Below are positions 26,674 through 34,172 of a DNA stretch of 64,000 nucleotides, piece by piece; position 1 is the first letter of the stretch; every line of letters begins with the position of its first letter. The translations under genes were made by a program, and so were the position numbers. The stretch is taken from the NCBI RefSeq assembly GCF_020099395.1, contig NZ_CP083590.1:310001-374000 (forward strand), given 5' to 3'. Origin of the DNA: Streptomyces mobaraensis. GTDB lineage: Bacteria > Actinomycetota > Actinomycetes > Streptomycetales > Streptomycetaceae. The notes under the pieces are model-generated. The model was not told the origin of the DNA and made no database searches. It saw nothing but the letters and a program-made list of their open reading frames with translations.

Positions 26674-26778
26674 TCAGCGCCCCGAGGGGTGCCGTCGCCC
26701 CGTGGGGCGATGTCGGAGGACGCCGTGCTGCCGGCGCGGGTACGCCGCGGCGATCTCCTGGGTGTCTGACGAGTCCAT
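26674..26778 (-). CDS. Possible leaderless 34-residue leader peptide upstream of the permease
   Basis: ATG at 26778 opens 34 codons ending in TGA at 26674. It begins exactly six bases after the weak -10 candidate CACCAT, the geometry seen at other leaderless starts in this window. The peptide ([17 protein letters not shown]...) has no run of asparagine that would suggest classical attenuation. Coding status is unproven. Confidence 0.25.
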   Translation of the reverse strand: MDSSDTQEIAAAYPRRQHGVLRHRPTGRRHPSGR

Positions 26779-26784
26779 GCGGGA

Positions 26785-26814
26785 ATGGTGTGAGGCGCGT
26801 GAAGGTGCCGTCAA
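26785..26814 (-). promoter_or_regulatory. Candidate promoter for the permease transcript
   Basis: On the minus strand TTGACG (26814-26809) is followed after 18 bases by CACCAT (26790-26785). The -35 box is good, the -10 box weak. It stands back to back with the promoter of the deiminase gene. Confidence 0.4.
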
Positions 26815-26828
26815 GAGTTTGCGGAGAA

Positions 26829-26857
26829 TTGACATTTTTGAAAACTCACGCTAAGTA
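26829..26857 (+). promoter_or_regulatory. Strong consensus promoter reading towards the deiminase gene
   Basis: TTGACA (26829-26834), an exact -35 consensus, 17 bases and TAAGTA (26852-26857). The stretch is unusually AT-rich for this genome. The predicted start near 26864 leaves a leader of about 209 bases before the ATG at 27073. Confidence 0.65.
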
Positions 26858-26914
26858 ACCCACGAACGGCAAGATTGCAGGTCACGAGCAGGGCACGGAG
26901 GGCGTTCGACTACC

Positions 26915-27076
26915 ATGCGCAACGTTTCCGGCGGTAAGGCGCATCCGCCGCCGTTTTCCCGGCCTCCCCCGGGAAGAGGACGGATTCCTGCCGGGACCGG
27001 TCCGAAGGATGCAGCGGCCGATCGCCCCGCCGGACGACGCCGGGCCGGTCCCCCGCCGGAAGAGTGTCGTCCATGA
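26915..27076 (+). CDS. Possible upstream ORF overlapping the deiminase start
   Basis: ATG at 26915, with GGAGGG twelve bases before it, opens 53 codons whose TGA overlaps the ATG of the deiminase gene (ATGA). The overlap is the usual coupling arrangement here, but the Pro/Arg/Gly-rich composition is what non-coding GC-rich DNA also gives. The leader also holds a TTCCCGG/CCGGGAA hairpin near 26959-26980. Confidence 0.25.
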   Translation: MRNVSGGKAHPPPFSRPPPGRGRIPAGTGPKDAAADRPAGRRRAGPPPEECRP

Positions 27077-28848
27077 CACACCGACCCGTCACGAGGGTGT
27101 CCCTCGTCTCCCCGCTGGCCTGCGCGGCGGTGCTCGCCGCTCTCGTCCCCGCCGCCGGCGCGCAGGCCGCGCCCGTCCCCGCCGCGCCCCGGCTGCTGGC
27201 ACCCCAGGGCACCGGGCTGCTGCCGAACCTCGACGACGACGCCCGCCGCTGCACCCTGCGCCCCGGCGACCTGGACCGGCTGGACGTGGCCGTGGACGAG
27301 CGCCTCGCCGCCTGCAACGACGCCGCCGACGAGGTCGTGAACGGCGCGGCCGACCTGGACGACCTCACCCCGCTGCGGGTGCCGCCGGCCGCCGCCGGCC
27401 CGCGGGCGACCGCCCGGGTGTCCGTCCCGGCCGCGCAGGCCCGCTACGCCCGGATCTTCGTCGAGCGCGGCGGACGGTACGTCTCGCTGGGCGCCGGCGG
27501 CCCGCTCCGGGCCGACGAGCTGCGGCACGGCGTCCGGCTGGCCGTCGAGGGCCGCGACGTCGTCCGGGACCGGGCCCGCTGGGACGGCCGCGTCGACGTC
27601 ACCCTGACCGTCACCGACCGGGGCGCCACCCGCGCCGCGTCCGTACGGCTGCGCGTGGCACCCGTCCTCCTCCAGCACGACCTCCAGCCGGCCCGGCACG
27701 TCTTCGCCGCCGCCCCCGGGCCCGGCACCGGGCAGCCCGCCGAGGTGCCGGTCTCCGGCCGGCGCCCGGGCGGCTGGGACGCCTTCGCCGGCTCGCTGCG
27801 CGAGGCGGCCCGGGACTCCGGCCTGCCCGCCCGCGCCCTGCGCTTCCAGCCGGGGACGGCCGAGTGGTGGCGGGACGTGTGGCGGCAGGACATCGCCGAG
27901 CCCGGCTACGTCACCAAACGGACCCCCGAGGGCCGCCGCACCATGCGAATCCTGCTGCGCTCCCCCAACCACTGGACGTCCGCCGACGGCCGCGCCGACA
28001 GCCTGCGCCGGGCCGGCCGGCTGCTCTTCCGCGATCTGCGCGGGCCCGGTGTGGGGATCGTCCAGCAGTACACGACCCGGCGCGACGCGGGCGTGGACGA
28101 GCTGCTGAACTTCACCGGCAACCTGGAGTCCCTGCCGCCGTACCCCGGCCATCCGCAGGGCCGGATCCTCTACGGCAGCACCCCCGAGCGCCACCCCGAC
28201 CCGTCGTTCGTGACCATGCTGCGGTCCCAGGGGAAGCAGGAACCGCTGACCCTCGACACGTCCTGGCTGCTGGTCGGCCACGTCGACGAGACCGTCCACG
28301 TCGTCCGGGCCGACAACGCGCGCGGCTGGACGCTCGCCTACTCCGACCCCCGGCTGGCACTGGACCTGCTGCGCCGCGCGCACCGCGCCGGGGAGGGCGG
28401 GCAGCGGCTGTTCGCGGACACGGACGCCCGGGACAAGCCGACCGTCGACCAGATGCTCGACTACGAGCGGCGGACCGGCGACAACGCGGACGCCGCGCGG
28501 CACATCGACGGGCAGCTGGCGGTGCTGACGCGCGCCACCGGGCTGCGGAAGGACGAACTCGTGCCGCTGCCCGTGCTGTACGCCAAGGAGGACGCGGGCG
28601 GCGGGGTACGCCGCCACCTCGCCCTCTCCCCCGCGCTCGCCAACGGACTCTCCCTCACCGCACGGGACTTCGCCCCGCCGGCGCCGCACGGTCCCCGGGT
28701 CGGCGGCCGGGACCTGTTCCGGGACGAGGCCGAACGGCGGCTCCGCGCCCAGGGGGTACGGGTGCACTGGGTGGAGGACTTCTCCTGGGCCCACCTCGGC
28801 GGCGGCGAGATCCACTGCGCCACCAACGCGCTGCGGCAGGTTCTCTGA
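27073..28848 (+). CDS. Secreted protein-arginine deiminase (PAD family)
   Basis: 591 residues. GGAAGA lies ten bases before the ATG. Residues 1-33 are a signal peptide (SPLACAAVLAALVPAAGAQA), so the enzyme is exported. The C-terminal two thirds is the PAD fold: PVLLQHDLQPARHVFAA, then WRQDIAEPGYV with Asp273, ESLPPYP...GRILYGS, LLVGHVDETVHVV with His403 and Asp405, and GGEIHCATNALR with nucleophile Cys582. These correspond to the Asp, His, Asp and Cys of vertebrate PADs that convert peptidyl-arginine to citrulline and ammonia. The N-terminal third is a beta-rich region as in other PADs. No protease or substrate gene is adjacent. Calcium dependence cannot be judged. Confidence 0.87.
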   Translation: MTHRPVTRVSLVSPLACAAVLAALVPAAGAQAAPVPAAPRLLAPQGTGLLPNLDDDARRCTLRPGDLDRLDVAVDERLAACNDAADEVVNGAADLDDLTPLRVPPAAAGPRATARVSVPAAQARYARIFVERGGRYVSLGAGGPLRADELRHGVRLAVEGRDVVRDRARWDGRVDVTLTVTDRGATRAASVRLRVAPVLLQHDLQPARHVFAAAPGPGTGQPAEVPVSGRRPGGWDAFAGSLREAARDSGLPARALRFQPGTAEWWRDVWRQDIAEPGYVTKRTPEGRRTMRILLRSPNHWTSADGRADSLRRAGRLLFRDLRGPGVGIVQQYTTRRDAGVDELLNFTGNLESLPPYPGHPQGRILYGSTPERHPDPSFVTMLRSQGKQEPLTLDTSWLLVGHVDETVHVVRADNARGWTLAYSDPRLALDLLRRAHRAGEGGQRLFADTDARDKPTVDQMLDYERRTGDNADAARHIDGQLAVLTRATGLRKDELVPLPVLYAKEDAGGGVRRHLALSPALANGLSLTARDFAPPAPHGPRVGGRDLFRDEAERRLRAQGVRVHWVEDFSWAHLGGGEIHCATNALRQVL

Positions 28849-28987
28849 CGGACCATCAGGTTATGCCGCGCGGCCGTTCGGGTGACGTACACATTGTGGG
28901 CTCCCCGGGGCGCACGGCAGAGTAGCGCCGGGCCATGACCGATGTGCCCCGAGAACACCGTGTTCGCGAAGCGGTCAGGAGAGCGCC

Positions 28988-29464
28988 ATGCAGAAGATCA
29001 CGTCGTTCCTGTGGTTCGACGACCAGGCGGAGGAGGCGGCCGCGCACTACACGTCCGTCTTCGACGACTCCCGGATCGTGCACGTCCAGCGCTACGGCGA
29101 GGCGGGGCCCGGGGAGCCCGGTTCGGTGATGACGGTGACCTTCGAGCTCGCCGGACAGCAGTTCATCGCCCTGAACGGCGGCCCCCGCTTCACCTTCAAC
29201 GAGGCCGTGTCCCTCTACGTCGACTGCACCTCGCAGGAGGAGGTCGACGAGCTGTGGGCCAGGCTCGCCGAGGGCGGCGAGGAGGGGCCGTGCGGCTGGC
29301 TGAAGGACCGCTACGGCCTCTCCTGGCAGATCATTCCGCGTCGGCTGACCGATCTGCTGAGCGATGCGGACGCCGAGCGGGCGGGGCGGGTGATGCGGGC
29401 GATGCTGGAGATGACGAAGATCGACGTGGCGAAGCTGGAGGAGGCGGCGGCCGCGGAGGGGTGA
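28988..29464 (+). CDS. VOC-superfamily protein, PhnB/3-demethylubiquinone methyltransferase-like fold
   Basis: 158 residues. QKITSFLWFDDQAEEAAAHYTSVF at the start, FELAGQQFIALNGGPRFTFNEAVSLYVDC in the middle and GWLKDRYGLSWQIIPRRL near the end are the signature of the PhnB-like (DUF1338-unrelated) branch of the glyoxalase/VOC fold. These are small dimers; most have no known reaction, and the metal ligands of true glyoxalases are not all present. A GAGAG motif precedes the ATG by five bases. Confidence 0.8.
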   Translation: MQKITSFLWFDDQAEEAAAHYTSVFDDSRIVHVQRYGEAGPGEPGSVMTVTFELAGQQFIALNGGPRFTFNEAVSLYVDCTSQEEVDELWARLAEGGEEGPCGWLKDRYGLSWQIIPRRLTDLLSDADAERAGRVMRAMLEMTKIDVAKLEEAAAAEG

Positions 29465-29823
29465 CCCGCCGGGCCGCCCGCCCTCCCCGGCCGCACGGCG
29501 ACGCCGGCTGTGGGGGCGGCCGCTCGCGCCGGGGAGCGGTCCTGGCGGGGGCCGTTTTGGAGGGGGCCGTCCTGGCGGGGAACGGTCCTCGCGGGGAGCG
29601 GCCCTTGCGGGGAGCGGCCCTTGCGGGGAGCGGCCCTTGCGGGGAGCGGCCCTTGCGGAAGGGCATTCTCACCGGAAGGGCGCTTGCCGCCGGCCGTACT
29701 CGCCAGGAGCCGCCCCGCGGGACGCGGCCTTGGCCGCGATCCACACCGCCCCCTCCCCCGGCCCTACCGGGCCTCGGGCTCGGCAGGGCGCGGGGCTGTC
29801 GTCGCCTCAGGGCCGGTGGCCCG
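29465..29823. repeat. Intergenic minisatellite of 16-bp units
   Basis: A 16-bp unit with the core GCGGGGAGCGGCCCTT is exactly periodic at 29591, 29607, 29623 and 29639, and about four decayed copies of 15-16 bp precede it from 29537. The unit is not itself palindromic. The remainder of the gap, 29661-29823, shows no gene. Confidence 0.8.
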
Positions 29824-30978
29824 TCAGAGTCGCAGGTGGGCCGGGTCTGCCGCCTCGGCCATCACCCGGGCCCCCTCGTCGTTGAGTTGCAGATGGTCGC
29901 CGGAGTCGTAGGCCGGGAGGATCCGTTCGGGGTGGGACGGGTCCGCGACGGCCGCCGCCACGTCCGTCACGGCGTCGAAGACGTCGGTCGTCCGGATCCA
30001 GTCGTTGACCTGGCGGCGTACGGCCTGGCCCTCCTCCGAGTCGTAGCCCTCGTAGACCGTGCCGGCGTAGGGGCCGATCGTATGGGCGATGACCCGCAGG
30101 CCGGCCTCGTGCGACCTGCGGGCCAGTTCCGTGTAACCGGCGATGAGGTCGTCGGCGGTGGGCAGCGGCAGCGGTGCGGCCGGGTCGAGGTTGCCGGGGG
30201 TGCCGAGGTCGTTGAGGCCGAAGTTGAGGATGACGTGGGTGACGCCGGGGACGTCGAGGACGTCGCGCCGCAGCCGGGCGAGGCCGTGCTCGCCGATCTC
30301 GTCCGTCAGCAGCCGGTTCCCCGAGATGCCCTGGTTGACCACCCAGCCGTGGGACAGCCGGCGGTTGAGGTGGTCGGGGAAGCGCGCGTCGGCGCCCGGG
30401 GTGGTGCCGGCGCCCTCCAGCCAGGAGTCGCCGAAGGCCACGGCTATCGCGGTGCCCGCGGGGGCGAGGACGTCGACGCCGGAGACGAAGTACCGGGACG
30501 GCTCCAGGGACTCCGCGCCTTCCAGGGCGGCGGCCGCGGTCACGTCGCCCGGTGCCGCGAAACCCGTCTCGGAGGCGACCACGGAGAAGGTGGCGAGCCC
30601 GGTGTCGTCGGGGAAGTACAGGCTGAGCGCGAACCGGTCGCCCGCGGCCACCGCGCCGGCCACCGGGTCGCTGACGGCCTCCTCGCCGGCCGCGAGGGTG
30701 AACGTCTCCCGGCCGCCGAAGGTGAGGGGCACGGACGTTCCCGGATCGGCGCCGGAGCCGCCCGTGTGTCTCGCCCAGCGCGCGGCGCCGACGGTCAGCG
30801 GCTCCTTTCCGAACCTGTTGCTGAGGCGGACGCGGACGGCCTCGCCGCCGCCGTTCAGCCGGATGACCTGACGGACCGTCTGGTCGGCGAAGGCGCGGGA
30901 CGGGAAGAGGACGTAGCTCTCGTACGGGCTGACCACGGCGGAACGGAAACCGGCCACCCACTGCGTATGCGTTGTCAT
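29824..30978 (-). CDS. SGNH/GDSL-family hydrolase
   Basis: 384 residues from the ATG at 30978; the frame continues further upstream but the similarity starts at MTTHTQWVAGFRSAVVSPYE. The N-terminal 180 residues form a beta-sandwich (QVIRLNGGGEAVRVRLSNRFGKEPLTVGAARWA). The SGNH domain follows: block I VAFGDSWLEGAG with the serine, block II VNQGISGNRLL, block III LNFGLNDLG and block V YDSGDHLQLN with the Asp-His pair. This architecture is common in actinobacterial and plant-polysaccharide-associated esterases. There is no signal peptide in the chosen start, so it would be cytoplasmic. Confidence 0.85.
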   Translation of the reverse strand: MTTHTQWVAGFRSAVVSPYESYVLFPSRAFADQTVRQVIRLNGGGEAVRVRLSNRFGKEPLTVGAARWARHTGGSGADPGTSVPLTFGGRETFTLAAGEEAVSDPVAGAVAAGDRFALSLYFPDDTGLATFSVVASETGFAAPGDVTAAAALEGAESLEPSRYFVSGVDVLAPAGTAIAVAFGDSWLEGAGTTPGADARFPDHLNRRLSHGWVVNQGISGNRLLTDEIGEHGLARLRRDVLDVPGVTHVILNFGLNDLGTPGNLDPAAPLPLPTADDLIAGYTELARRSHEAGLRVIAHTIGPYAGTVYEGYDSEEGQAVRRQVNDWIRTTDVFDAVTDVAAAVADPSHPERILPAYDSGDHLQLNDEGARVMAEAADPAHLRL

Positions 30979-31040
30979 GACCGGTTTGAACAGCCGCCTC
31001 GGTGATCTTGTTCCCGGCATGCCGCCCTCGTCCGCGCGGG

Positions 31041-31457
31041 TCAGTCCGCGGCTCCGTCGAAACGGGCGCGCGCCGCCAGGACGTCGTCCATGTTGCTCTC
31101 GGCCCACGCCTTGATGGCCCGCATCAGCGGCACCAGGGTCTCGCCGAGCGGCGTCAGGGCGTAGTCGACCCGGACCGGCACCGCCGGGGTGACCGTCCGG
31201 GTGAGCAGGCCGTCCCGTTCGAGGTTCCGCAGGGTCTGCGTCAGCATCTTCTGACTGACGCTCACCAGGCGGCGGGCGAGGTCGGAGTAGCGCTGCGGGC
31301 CTTCGGCGAGCGCGTTGACGACCAGGCTGACCCACTTGTCCCCGATGCGGTCCAGCAGCTGCCGGGCGGGGCACTCGGCCAGGTAGGCGTCGTACGCGGC
31401 CCGCGCCTCGACGGCCGCGTTCGTGGTCGTGGCCGTGCTCGTGGTCGTGGTCCCCAT
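31041..31457 (-). CDS. HxlR-family transcriptional regulator
   Basis: 138 residues. The first 19 are a Thr-rich tail encoded by an ACCACG hexanucleotide repeat and vary between strains in such proteins. The winged-helix HxlR domain follows: [64 protein letters not shown] sequence with the conserved N-terminal cysteine (Cys29) used as a redox or aldehyde sensor in several members. It faces a quinone oxidoreductase gene, with an inverted repeat between, the usual pairing for HxlR/QorR regulators. Confidence 0.87.
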   Translation of the reverse strand: MGTTTTSTATTTNAAVEARAAYDAYLAECPARQLLDRIGDKWVSLVVNALAEGPQRYSDLARRLVSVSQKMLTQTLRNLERDGLLTRTVTPAVPVRVDYALTPLGETLVPLMRAIKAWAESNMDDVLAARARFDGAAD

Positions 31458-31506
31458 GGCTCTCCTTCGGGTGCGGTGGCCACTGTGAAGTGCCTTCTTC
31501 CTCAGA

Positions 31507-31519
31507 GAGAGTAACTCTC
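31507..31519. promoter_or_regulatory. Candidate HxlR operator
   Basis: GAGAG-TAA-CTCTC is a perfect 5-bp inverted repeat in the gap between the HxlR gene and the divergent oxidoreductase gene, within a longer purine/pyrimidine symmetry. It lies 50 bases from one start and 56 from the other. Confidence 0.5.
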
Positions 31520-31574
31520 CCTAGGGTCGTGACCGTTCAGCCGAACGCGAGAACGGAACGGAAGGTGTTCGAGG

Positions 31575-32510
31575 ATGCGGGCGATCGTCGTACGGACGGC
31601 GGGTGGACCGGAGGCCCTGGAACTCGTCGAGGTGCCGATGCCCCGGCCGGGTGCCGGGCAGGTGCGGGTGCGGGTCGAGGCCGCCGCGGTCAACCCGGTG
31701 GACGCGCTGACCCGCGCCGGGACCCTGGCGGCGGCGGGGCTGGTGGCACCGCGAGAGGTCACCGGCATCGGATGGGACGTCGCCGGGCGCGTGAACGAAG
31801 TCGGCCCGGGCGTCACGGAGTTCGCCCCGGGCGACCGGGTCATCGGCCTGCGGGACCGGCTCGACCTCTCGCTCGGCACCTACGCCGACCAGGTCGTCCT
31901 GGACGCGGCCGCCGTCGCACCGGCCCCCGCCCGCCTCCCGGCCGCCGAGGCGGCCACCCTGCCGCTGAACGGCCTGACGGCCGACCAGGCCCTGGACGCC
32001 CTCGGCCTGGCCGCGGGGGCCACCCTGCTGGTCACCGGGGCGGCCGGCGCGGTGGGCGGCTACGCCGTGGAACTGGCGGCCGGGCGCGGGCTGCGCGTGG
32101 TGGCCTCCGCCGGGGAGGAGGACGAGGCGTTCGTCCGCTCGGTGGGCGCCGAGTGGTTCGTCCCGCGCTCGGCCGACCCGGCGGAGGCGGTCCGCGCCCT
32201 CGTCCCCGGCGGCGCGGACGCCGTCCTCGACGCCGCCGTACTCGGCGTGGCCGCCCTGGGGGCGGTCCGCAACCGCGGCGCCTTCGTGTCCGTCGTCGGC
32301 GGCGCGGCGCCGACCCCGCTGCGCGGCATCGCCGTCACCGAGCTCTGGGTCGCGGCCGACGCCGCCGGCCTCGCCCGGCTGTCCGCCCTCGCCGACACCG
32401 GCCGGCTCACCCCCCGCGTCGCCGGCGTCCTCCCGCTCGCCGAGGCGGCGCGGGCCCATCACCGGCTGGCCGAGGGCGGGCTGCGCGGGCGACTGGTCCT
32501 GACGCCCTGA
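31575..32510 (+). CDS. NADP-dependent quinone oxidoreductase (MDR superfamily)
   Basis: 311 residues with the zinc-independent medium-chain reductase layout. RAIVVRTAGGPEALELVEVPMPRPGAGQVRVRVEAAAVNPVD is the GroES-like catalytic domain; TLLVTGAAGAVGGYAVELA near 155-175 is the nucleotide motif AAGAVGG typical of quinone reductases; the C-terminal LAEAARAHHRLAEGGLRGRLVLTP is the usual end. Zinc-binding cysteines are absent. It reduces quinones or electrophilic alkenes in the cytoplasm and is probably induced through the divergent HxlR protein. Confidence 0.88.
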   Translation: MRAIVVRTAGGPEALELVEVPMPRPGAGQVRVRVEAAAVNPVDALTRAGTLAAAGLVAPREVTGIGWDVAGRVNEVGPGVTEFAPGDRVIGLRDRLDLSLGTYADQVVLDAAAVAPAPARLPAAEAATLPLNGLTADQALDALGLAAGATLLVTGAAGAVGGYAVELAAGRGLRVVASAGEEDEAFVRSVGAEWFVPRSADPAEAVRALVPGGADAVLDAAVLGVAALGAVRNRGAFVSVVGGAAPTPLRGIAVTELWVAADAAGLARLSALADTGRLTPRVAGVLPLAEAARAHHRLAEGGLRGRLVLTP

Positions 32511-32568
32511 CGGGTGGTCTCCTGCCGCTGCCGCCGCGGTACCCGGCGGCGTGAGGGCGCCACTCGCC

Positions 32569-32610
32569 GGCTCCCGGCTCCCGGCTCCCGGCTCCCGGCT
32601 CCCGGCTCCC
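32569..32610. repeat. 7-bp microsatellite
   Basis: GGCTCCC is repeated six times without error, upstream of the sensor kinase gene. A 7-bp period would shift any reading frame on copy-number change, but here it lies outside coding sequence. Confidence 0.85.
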
Positions 32611-32727
32611 GGCTCATGCTCCGGCTCCGACGGCGCGGCCGGCCCCCGACCCGTCCACCCCCACAGCCTCCCGAAGCGCGCCTGTCCATACGACTTCCGG
32701 CAGTTCCGGCGCGCTCCGCCGGCCGCG

Positions 32728-32733
32728 TACGGT
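32728..32733 (+). promoter_or_regulatory. Likely -10 box of the two-component operon
   Basis: TACGGT fits TAnnnT and ends seven bases before the GTG at 32741, the distance expected for a leaderless mRNA. This supports the GTG at 32741 over the one at 32732. Confidence 0.4.
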
Positions 32734-32740
32734 GCGTCGG

Positions 32741-34165
32741 GTGTACGGAACGACGACGATCGACAAGCCCCCGCTGCTCCGCGACCCGGGAACGGTGCTC
32801 GCTCCGGCCGCCGTGCTGGCGGCCGGGATGGGGGCCGACTCCCTGTGGTGGGCGCTGCCGGGGGCGGTGTGCGCCTTTCTGGCGGGGCACCGTTCGGGGC
32901 GGACGTGGCCGATGGCCGCCGCGCTCGGCGGGCTGGTGGCGGCGGGGGCCGTGGCGGTGCTGGCGGTACCGGCCCTGTTTCCGCTGGGGAGCGTGTTCAT
33001 CACGCTGGTCGTGGGGGCGGCGCTGCTGCCGTGGTTCGCGGGGCGGGTGTGGCGCCAGTACCAGGAGCTGGCCCGGGCGGGCTGGTCGCGGGCCGAGCAA
33101 CTGGCGCGCGAGCGGCGGCTGGTCGCCGAGCAGGCCCGGTTGCGGGAACGGGCCCGGATCGCGCAGGACATGCACGACGCGCTGGGGCACGACCTGAGTC
33201 TCGTCGCCCTGTCGGCGGGGGCGCTGAAGCTGGCGCCCGGGCTGGCGGAGGCGCACCGGGCGGCGGCCGAGGACGTCCGGGCCCGGGCGGCGGCCGCGGT
33301 GGAGCGGCTGGGCGAGGTCATCGGCATCCTGCGGGAGGACGCGGACCGGGCCCCGACCGGGCCCGCGGACTACGGCGTCGAGCGGCTGGTGGCGAACGCC
33401 GCCGCCTCGGGGCTCGCGGTGACCTCGCGGGTCGAGGGGGGCGGGGACGGCGCGGACGGGGTGCCGGGCCCGGTCGAGCGGGCGGCCCACCGGGTCGTCC
33501 AGGAGGCGCTGACGAACGTGGTGAAGCACGCGCCGGGCGCGACGGCGGAGGTGCGGGTGGTGCACGGGACCGGTGAGACGGTGGTGTCGGTGCGGAACAC
33601 CGCGCCGCCGGCGGCCGCGGAGGGGCTCACCACCGGGGGCCGGGGGCTCATCGGGCTGGACGAGCGGGTCCGGCTGACGGGTGGTGAGCTCCGCCACGGC
33701 CCGGACGGTGCCGGCGGTTTCACGGTGACGGCCCGGCTGCCGCACGCGGCGCCGCCGCAGCCGGCCGCGGAGCTTCCGGCGGCGGTCCCGCTGCCCCCGG
33801 AGCACCGGCGGGCCCGTCGCCGGGCGGGCCGCACCCTGGCCGCCGCGGTCACCGTGCCGGTGCTGGCCCTGGCCGTGCTGAGCGGTGGTCTGACGGTGTG
33901 GGGCTCGCTGACGGTCACGGACTCGGTGCTCGACCCCGGCGCCTACGCGGCGTTGCGCGTGGGACAGAATCGTTCCGATGTGGCGGCGCTGCTGCCGAAG
34001 CGTCAGCTGCCCTACCGGCCACGGGCGGCCGAGCCCAAGGGACCGGGGGTCGAGTGCGAGTACTACGCGGTGACGGCCGACCGTTTCGTGGACGCCTCGG
34101 GCGACGCGTACCAACTCTGCTTCCGGGACGGCCGGCTGGCGTCCTTCGCGGTGCTCCGGGGGTGA
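32741..34165 (+). CDS. Sensor histidine kinase (NarL-partner type) with C-terminal extracytoplasmic domain
   Basis: 474 residues. Residues 15-105 contain four hydrophobic segments. The HisKA_3 dimer domain has His145 in DMHDALGHDLSLVALSAGALK. The ATPase domain has the N-box HRVVQEALTNVVKHAPGA near 250 and GGRGLIGLDERVRLTGGEL. Unlike ordinary kinases of this class the chain does not stop there: a Pro/Arg linker leads to another membrane helix (LAAAVTVPVLALAVLSGGLTV, about 366-388) and an 85-residue outside domain with two cysteines, a YAALRVGQNRSDVAALLPKRQLP stretch and final FRDGRLASFAVL strand, resembling SmpA/BamE-like lipoprotein folds. It feeds the response regulator gene seven bases downstream. 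Confidence 0.83.
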   Translation: MYGTTTIDKPPLLRDPGTVLAPAAVLAAGMGADSLWWALPGAVCAFLAGHRSGRTWPMAAALGGLVAAGAVAVLAVPALFPLGSVFITLVVGAALLPWFAGRVWRQYQELARAGWSRAEQLARERRLVAEQARLRERARIAQDMHDALGHDLSLVALSAGALKLAPGLAEAHRAAAEDVRARAAAAVERLGEVIGILREDADRAPTGPADYGVERLVANAAASGLAVTSRVEGGGDGADGVPGPVERAAHRVVQEALTNVVKHAPGATAEVRVVHGTGETVVSVRNTAPPAAAEGLTTGGRGLIGLDERVRLTGGELRHGPDGAGGFTVTARLPHAAPPQPAAELPAAVPLPPEHRRARRRAGRTLAAAVTVPVLALAVLSGGLTVWGSLTVTDSVLDPGAYAALRVGQNRSDVAALLPKRQLPYRPRAAEPKGPGVECEYYAVTADRFVDASGDAYQLCFRDGRLASFAVLRG

Positions 34166-34172
34166 GCGCGGG

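Noticed and set aside
29591..29660. A CRISPR array
   Set aside because: The units are directly adjacent with no spacers and there are no cas genes.
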